Of a stretch of 64,000 nt of DNA, positions 59,898-64,000 are shown in pieces. The position numbers and the translations under genes are program-made. The DNA comes from JBMOMT01 sp049324835 (lineage in GTDB: Bacteria; Chloroflexota; Anaerolineae; CAYNKW01). Where the stretch lies: positions 62,001 to 126,000 of the forward strand of contig JBMOMT010000003.1 in assembly GCA_049324835.1 (NCBI GenBank), written 5' to 3'. Within the stretch, counting starts at the first letter, position 1; every line of letters begins with the position of its first letter. Below the pieces are notes generated by a model, which saw only the letters and a list, made by a program, of their open reading frames with translations, made no database searches and was not told where the DNA came from.

Positions 59898-61199
59898 TTG
59901 ACCGAGGTCTGGCAACTGGCGGAAGACGTAACCCTGCGCCCGGAGTCTTTTGGCGGCCTGGCCTTTCACCGCCGGCGGGGCTTTACGCTCGAATTGGACG
60001 GCCAGGCCTACGACTTTTTAAGGACGTGCCTCGCGCCGCGCCCCTTACCTCCGCCCGAGCATCCCGCCGCGCGGTTGGTGCCGCAACTGGTGCGCCTGGG
60101 CTTCTTACGCCCGGTCGACGTGGCTGCAAAGCGTACAGAGGACGTTTCCGATGTGCCCTGGCCCGGCGATGGGATCACCCTCTCTGCGCCGGAGACGGTT
60201 CACCTGGCCATCACCGCCCGCTGCAACCAGGCCTGTGCGGGCTGTTACGTTCCACGGCGGGAGGTGGGGCCGGAATTGATGGCTGCCGACTGGTGCCACG
60301 CAATCGAGCAATGGGCGCGGATGCGCGTCTTTCAGGTGGCTGTGGGCGGCGGCGAGCCGCTGCTGTACGAGGGCCTGTTCGAGGTGCTGGCCTGTGCCCA
60401 CGGGCACGGCATCGTGCCCAGCCTGACGACTAACGGCGCGCTGCTCACCAGCGACACAGTTCGGCAACTGGAGCGGGCCGGCGTGGCCCGGGTGAACACC
60501 AGTTGGAACGGGCCAGGCGACGGGTCGGCGGCCCGACCCGCCCCCACACGGGCGTTACAACTCTTGTTGGATTCAGCGATGCAGGTGGGCGTGAACCTTC
60601 TGGTCACGCCCATTTTGCTCCCTGGCCTGCCCCACACGCTGGCCCAACTGCATGCCTTGGGCCTGCGACGGGTGACACTTCTGCGACCCAAACCGCCAGC
60701 CATCGCCACCTCAAAGAGCCTCGCCTGGTACGAAACCCACCGCCTGCGTCGCGCCGACCTGCTCCGCCTGCGCGCCGTGCTGACCGCCTGGCAGCGGGCG
60801 TTGCACCTGGAGGTCGACTGTGCGCTGGTCGGTCTGATGGGCCACGCGAGCCCGAAGCTCCTGCGGCGGCGGGGGGTCTATGGCTGCACGGCCGGGCGGC
60901 GCATGTGCACCGTCTGGCCCGACGGGCGGGTGACGCCCTGCTCGTTCCTGGCCGATCTCAGTGCCGGGGATGTGCGCCAGGCACCGTTCGCCGAATTGTG
61001 GACCCAGGGGGAGAACTGGGAAGCCCTGCGCGATCCCACCACCCGATCGGTGGGCGGCTGCGCCGGCTGTGCCGCTGCGCCGCACTGCGGCGGCGTCCGC
61101 TGCATTGCCCGTCACGAGCGTGGCGGATTCTCTGTCGGGGACGCAGAATGTCCGCACTATCGGGCTCAAGCACGAACGAGCGAGGAGGTATTCGAATGA
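59898..61199 (+). CDS. Radical SAM/SPASM enzyme with PqqD-like N-terminal domain
   Basis: The 433-residue protein has three parts. Residues 1-80 resemble the PqqD/RRE peptide-binding fold (VTLRPESFGGLAFHRRRGFT, then LELDGQAYDFLRTCL). The radical SAM core has the cluster motif CNQACAGC (Cys 109, 113, 116) and VGGGEPLLYEGLFEVL. A Cys-rich SPASM region follows (CTAGRRMCTVWPDGRVTPCS, then CAGCAAAPHCGGVRC and ECPHY) for extra iron-sulfur clusters. Such enzymes usually modify peptides or small proteins. No obvious precursor peptide lies nearby. TTG start with GGAG upstream. Confidence 0.87.
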   Translation: MTEVWQLAEDVTLRPESFGGLAFHRRRGFTLELDGQAYDFLRTCLAPRPLPPPEHPAARLVPQLVRLGFLRPVDVAAKRTEDVSDVPWPGDGITLSAPETVHLAITARCNQACAGCYVPRREVGPELMAADWCHAIEQWARMRVFQVAVGGGEPLLYEGLFEVLACAHGHGIVPSLTTNGALLTSDTVRQLERAGVARVNTSWNGPGDGSAARPAPTRALQLLLDSAMQVGVNLLVTPILLPGLPHTLAQLHALGLRRVTLLRPKPPAIATSKSLAWYETHRLRRADLLRLRAVLTAWQRALHLEVDCALVGLMGHASPKLLRRRGVYGCTAGRRMCTVWPDGRVTPCSFLADLSAGDVRQAPFAELWTQGENWEALRDPTTRSVGGCAGCAAAPHCGGVRCIARHERGGFSVGDAECPHYRAQARTSEEVFE

Positions 61200-61590
61200 C
61201 GCCTGTCAAACGCCCAAGCGATGCACCGATCTACCAGATCAAAGTGACGTTGGAAGACAGCAAGCCGCCCATCTGGCGGCGGTTCCTGGTGCCCGGCGAC
61301 GTCTCTCTGGCCAAATTGCACCGCCTCCTGCAAGTGGTGATGGGCTGGACCGAATCTCACCTTCACCAGTTCATCGTCGGTGAGACCTACTATGGCGAGC
61401 CTCACCCCGATTACGGCTTTGAGATGCGCGACGAGCGTCGGGTGAGGTTGAGCCAGATCGCCCCAGGCGAAGGGTTCAAGTTCCGCTACGAGTACGACTT
61501 GGGCGACAGTTGGCTGCATCAGTGCTGGTGGAAAAGATCCAACCGCCGGAGCCGGGCCAGCGTTACCCGGTTTGCGTCAAGGGCAAGCCT
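61196..61590 (+). pseudogene. pRiA4b ORF-3-like protein, frameshifted and truncated
   Basis: The gene starts at ATG 61196 with GAGGAGG upstream and overlaps the radical SAM stop. It reads IYQIKVTLEDSKPPIWRRFL and YEYDLGDSWLHQ, diagnostic of the pRiA4b ORF-3 family. Near 61520 the frame is lost: the next conserved part (VLVEKIQPPEPGQRYPVCVKGK) continues in another frame. The family C-terminus (PPED-type) is missing and is replaced by an RHS-like fragment. Confidence 0.75.
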
Positions 61591-61716
61591 GGGTTCCACC
61601 GTGCTGCTGACCGACGCCGAAGGGAATGAGGTGGGTCACGCCCTCTACGACCCCTTTGGCGGCGTGATAGAGAGCACCATTCCCGTCACTCTCACCGACC
61701 GCTTCTTCGCACCGGT
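61590..61716 (+). pseudogene. RHS/YD-repeat core fragment
   Basis: In one frame the sequence reads LGSTVLLTDAEGNEVGHALY then DPFGGVIESTIPVTLTDRFF, the hallmark end of RHS/YD-repeat core domains. Only about 40 residues remain. It joins the pRiA4b fragment on the left and a reversed fragment on the right, marking a rearranged junction. Confidence 0.7.
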
Positions 61717-61798
61717 GAAAAGACAACGCCTCGACGGGGACGCCGTATTTCCTGGCCGCTTCTTTCAGGGGGATGCAGGTTTCGAGTCCGGACGCCAT
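61716..61798 (-). pseudogene. N-terminal fragment of a helix-turn-helix protein
   Basis: Read on the minus strand from ATG 61798 (AGGAGG five bases upstream) it gives MASGLETCIPLKEAARKYGV then PVEALSFHR, typical of a small excisionase- or MerR-like helix-turn-helix. Homology ends where the RHS-like fragment begins, so the rest has been lost. Confidence 0.55.
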
Positions 61799-61899
61799 GA
61801 TGGCCTCCTGTGCCGGCATCATCTGGCTGAACAAATAAAAGACAGATTGGCGGACTGCTAACCACCAATCTGTCCTGGCGGTAGCCACCGCCTTTCAGA

Positions 61900-61946
61900 T
61901 GAGCCGCAGAGGACTCGAACCTCTAACCCGCTGATCAAGAGTCAAC
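61900..61946 (-). other. 3' fragment of a tRNA-Lys (CTT) gene: probable integration (att) site
   Basis: On the minus strand the sequence gives anticodon arm GTTGA-CTCTTGA-TCAGC (anticodon CTT), variable GGGTT, T arm AGAGG-TTCGAGT-CCTCT and acceptor strand GCGGCTC plus A. The matching 5' half (starting GAGCCGC with a D arm) is absent upstream. A 3' tRNA duplicate next to an integrase is the usual mark of a tyrosine-recombinase attachment site. Confidence 0.65.
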
Positions 61947-62048
61947 TCTTCTGATAGTCTCGCAGGCAGACACACGCATTCGAGCCGTCCCCCGCAACCT
62001 CCAGGAGTTCCTTGGCAAAATGCGCTACAACTTGCTCACTTCGAACAG

Positions 62049-62078
62049 CAAGACCGAGGACTTGAATCCTCGGTCTTG
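62049..62078. repeat. Perfect 12-bp hairpin downstream of integrase
   Basis: CAAGACCGAGGA pairs with TCCTCGGTCTTG around CTTGAA. There is no T-run, so it may be an RNA-stabilising hairpin or recombinase arm-type site between the integrase and the tRNA fragment. Confidence 0.5.
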
Positions 62079-62111
62079 TGAGGGGCGAGTTGGGCACACA
62101 GAGAAGCAACT

Positions 62112-63044
62112 TTAGCCGTTGCGCTCTCGCCATTGATACAACTGTCGTACGGGCGATAGTTCCCAATGACGCTGTACCAAGTCCTCGGTTTTGAACTTCA
62201 GGTACTTCTTCAAGGTTTCCAGGCTCTCATGACCCATCAGGCGAGCCAGTGTAGCCAGATCACCTCCGCCAAGTACGTACCTCTTGGCAAAGGTGTGGCG
62301 CCAGATATGGCACAACCGTCTCTTGCCGTTTAATCCTGCTTGCTCTGCACGTCGGTGCATCATCATGTTCAGCCCCTTTTCCGTCAATCCATCGGTGGTC
62401 ATTCTGCGACCATTCGAAGCGACAAAGACCGTTTCCGCTGGGCTGGGGCGTACCTCCAACCATATTCTCAAAGCTGTCACCGTTTCGGTCCAAATTGGAA
62501 CCAATCGATCCGCCCGGTCTTTGGCTTTGGCCGCCGGAATCATAATTTCTCCGCGGTCTCTGTTGAGCTCGAGACGATCCAATGTCAGGCCAATGACCTC
62601 TCCTGCACGTAGGCCAGCGTCCAACATCAACAGCATGGTAGCCTGGTCTCGCATTCCAATATCGCCATCACCACACGCTGCCAGCATCATATCCACTTCT
62701 TCCAAGCTCCACGTGTCCGGTAGTGCATTCGACTGCTTCAGTCGCGGCCGGCCAATCAGAGGATCCTTTTTCAGCCACCCTTCAAGCATGCAGAATTTGC
62801 AGAAGGCCCTGATAGACCGATCATAGGCCGCCAGCGTGTCATCACTTAACCCGCGTTGGTTCAGAGTGGCGAAGAAGCCGCGTATCTCTCTGCGACCGAG
62901 CTTTTTCAGCGTCGTTACACCCTCCTCCTCCAAATAGGCCGCAAGGCCACCCAGAGTGAAACGGTAGAATCGCTTTGTATTTCTTTTTCTGCCCAGTGAC
63001 TCTCTATCGGCGATGAATTCGTCAATTGCTTTTCGGATTTTCAT
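62112..63044 (-). CDS. Tyrosine recombinase / integrase
   Basis: The 310-residue protein has the SAM-like core-binding N-terminal domain (KRNTKRFYRFTLGGLAAYL...) and the catalytic domain with Arg in DAGLRAGEVIGL, a Lys-containing beta hairpin, HIWRHTFAK (HxxR), GHESLETLKKYLKF with the second His and the Tyr nucleophile. It catalyses site-specific recombination. It sits beside a tRNA-Lys 3' fragment, suggesting it integrates an element at that tRNA. ATG with AGGAGGG upstream. Confidence 0.92.
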   Translation of the reverse strand: MKIRKAIDEFIADRESLGRKRNTKRFYRFTLGGLAAYLEEEGVTTLKKLGRREIRGFFATLNQRGLSDDTLAAYDRSIRAFCKFCMLEGWLKKDPLIGRPRLKQSNALPDTWSLEEVDMMLAACGDGDIGMRDQATMLLMLDAGLRAGEVIGLTLDRLELNRDRGEIMIPAAKAKDRADRLVPIWTETVTALRIWLEVRPSPAETVFVASNGRRMTTDGLTEKGLNMMMHRRAEQAGLNGKRRLCHIWRHTFAKRYVLGGGDLATLARLMGHESLETLKKYLKFKTEDLVQRHWELSPVRQLYQWRERNG

Positions 63045-63161
63045 GACGACCCTCCTTTTCTGGTTTCGCAGTTGGTTTTTGGTCGCCAGATTCTATACCG
63101 TGGATCCATATGGTGCTGCCCCGACACATCGGGAAATGCAAGCTTGCCGTCTGAAACAGCA

Positions 63162-63190
63162 AAGAGTCACTCTTGGCAAGAGTGACTCTT
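63162..63190. repeat. 13-bp inverted repeat upstream of integrase
   Basis: AAGAGTCACTCTT and AAGAGTGACTCTT flank a GGC loop, giving a nearly continuous palindrome about 120 bp upstream of the integrase start. It may be an operator or a recombination arm site. I see no gene between 63045 and 63322. Confidence 0.55.
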
Positions 63191-63322
63191 GGGGGAGGTG
63201 CTTTGCCAATCCATCCTCGAATGGCTTTCAAGTGCGGCAGCATATTTTCGGATTTTCCGAGCACCCCGGTACGCGTTGAAAGCCGGCCGTCCCTGCGAGG
63301 CCGCGATTGAATCTGACATCAG

Positions 63323-63559
63323 TCACTGACCGATCTCCCGAAACCGAAAACGACCCAGCAAGGCCAGGTCTTCGGCCATGCCCCGATCCGTCAGCGGCTC
63401 GCCGGGGTGCGCCAGCAGCCACCGCACGAACCGCTCCTGGCGCTCCAGCAGATCGGCGGCCACCTCGGGGTCGTCCACGTGGTAGACGGCCATGGCCGCC
63501 TCGACGGTGCGGGGACGGTTCTCGATGGCCTCCAGATAACGTTGCGATGCGGTGTCCAT
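63323..63559 (-). CDS. Small uncharacterised protein (78 residues)
   Basis: The protein starts MDTASQRYLEAIENRPRTVE and is predicted all-helical and acidic (DDPEVAADLLERQERFVRWLL), with no recognised domain. The ATG has CAGGA at eight bases; the open frame runs 37 codons upstream across a terminator-like hairpin and is not used. The helical, Leu/Glu-rich make-up would suit a small regulator or antitoxin, but nothing shows this directly. Confidence 0.55.
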   Translation of the reverse strand: MDTASQRYLEAIENRPRTVEAAMAVYHVDDPEVAADLLERQERFVRWLLAHPGEPLTDRGMAEDLALLGRFRFREIGQ

Positions 63560-63605
63560 ACACGATTCCTGCCGGTATATCAAACGGCGCAGCGAGGGTG
63601 GATCA

Positions 63606-63640
63606 AAAAGGCGGCCCGCCGACTTGCGACGGACCGCCTG
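63606..63640 (-). terminator. Terminator-like hairpin upstream of the 78-residue gene
   Basis: On the minus strand GGCGGTCCGTCG pairs with CGGCGGGCCGCC (two mismatches) and is followed by TTTTTG. It lies between the 78-residue gene and the gene to the right, so it ends that transcript or acts as an attenuator. Confidence 0.6.
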
Positions 63641-63647
63641 GTTGATC

Positions 63648-63700
63648 CCATGAGCTAGTCCAACCACCACGCTTGTGGTATAATGGTGCCTAGCTCATGC
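63648..63700. repeat. 10-bp inverted repeat around a TATAAT
   Basis: CATGAGCTAG (63648-63657) and CTAGCTCATG (63691-63700) are exact complements; between them lies CCACCACGCTTGTGGTATAATGG when read in two parts with TATAAT at 63679-63684. It may be an operator-flanked promoter region, but the -35 is poor. The rest of the stretch to 63876 shows no gene. Confidence 0.4.
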
Positions 63701-63876
63701 CCAACTGGTTGCCGCAGTGGGCGTGAGTCAGGGCTGGGTGGGTGGTGTGAACACCTGCCCGGCCCGTTCTACGCTTGTGTCACCTCCATGATAACAAATT
63801 CGCAAGCTCGTGTCAAGCGTTTTTTGGCACGAGTTTTCGGCAAATCGTCCAAAGAGGCCGCAGGTGACGGTCACTT

Positions 63877-64000
63877 TCACTCTGCCGGCGAGGGATGGAC
63901 GTACTTGACCGCGCCTTTGTTGACCATCACCTCCAGACCGGTGGCTTGCCTCACGAACAGCTCGTAGGTGTCCACGCCGCTCAGTTCGCCCTTGAGCGCC
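63877..64000 (-). CDS. C-terminal part of an Hfq/Sm-like protein (cut by window end)
   Basis: The minus-strand frame at the right edge reads ALKGELSGVDTYELFVRQAT then GLEVMVNKGAVKYVHPSPAE before TGA. The pattern G-x-L-x-G-x-D-x-Y-x-L and a closing NKGAVKYVHP resembles the Sm1/Sm2 motifs of Hfq-type RNA chaperones (Hfq has KHAI..V.P). The N-terminus lies beyond the window. The assignment is by motif only. Confidence 0.5.
   Translation of the reverse strand, partial: ALKGELSGVDTYELFVRQATGLEVMVNKGAVKYVHPSPAE

Noticed and set aside
60503..61195. Upstream part of the long frame ending at 61861
   Set aside because: It is antisense-like shadow sequence of the radical SAM gene; the real downstream gene starts at ATG 61196 with its own ribosome site.

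Overview
The window looks like a chromosomal stretch from a GC-rich Chloroflexota bacterium (Anaerolineae-like), probably from a genome or metagenome assembly. The evidence is indirect: very large DUF11/Big-domain surface proteins carrying a YLPMAMR-type motif, lipoprotein binding proteins with long Val/Glu/Lys-Thr linkers, a B12-dependent ribonucleotide reductase with NrdR, a T-box in front of trpS, strong AGGAGG ribosome sites, and near-consensus TTGACA/TATAAT promoters. No rRNA or taxonomic marker is present, so this placement is an inference.

Layout. 0-11 kb: a secreted alpha/beta hydrolase, nrdJ and nrdR with tandem NrdR boxes, then a minus-strand operon xseA-xseB plus three membrane genes related to Complex I/Mrp antiporter subunits. 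11-19 kb: two divergent surface proteins, one with an LPVTG sorting signal and one of about 2100 residues with DUF11 and invasin-like repeats. 19-24 kb: an acyltransferase, a saccharopine-dehydrogenase-like enzyme, an ornithine-racemase-like enzyme and a D-aminoacylase. 24-33 kb: an ABC-2 exporter behind an apparent leader-peptide attenuator, a methyltransferase, two double-GNAT proteins and a heterodimeric ABC exporter. 33-50 kb: a long minus-strand run with two peptide ABC uptake systems interleaved with five peptide/amide hydrolases (M20, S9, C45, D-aminoacylase, HDAC-like). 50-58 kb: CvpA, a large GAF-rich histidine kinase, and the T-box controlled operon trpS-AAA ATPase-trpB2. 58-64 kb: tRNA-Pro, a decayed MNT/HEPN module, a radical SAM/SPASM locus, gene debris, a 3' tRNA-Lys fragment beside a tyrosine integrase, a 78-residue unknown gene and a partial Hfq/Sm-like gene.

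How genes work together. The 19-50 kb region reads as a catabolic island: two oligopeptide permeases bring in peptides, and several deacylases, peptidases and a racemase-like enzyme could process N-acylated and D-configured residues. The trpS operon is set to respond to uncharged tRNA-Trp. The nrd genes are under NrdR control.

Most unusual signals. (1) A 34-codon leader ORF with a consensus promoter, followed by mutually exclusive antiterminator and terminator hairpins ahead of an ABC exporter. (2) A palindromic element of about 75-90 bp present three times, each time directly in front of a gene and seemingly inserted within a Shine-Dalgarno sequence. (3) An 87-bp MITE with an 8-bp target duplication nested in one of those copies. 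(4) A radical SAM/SPASM enzyme with a PqqD-like N-terminus in a tight unit with an uncharacterised protein.
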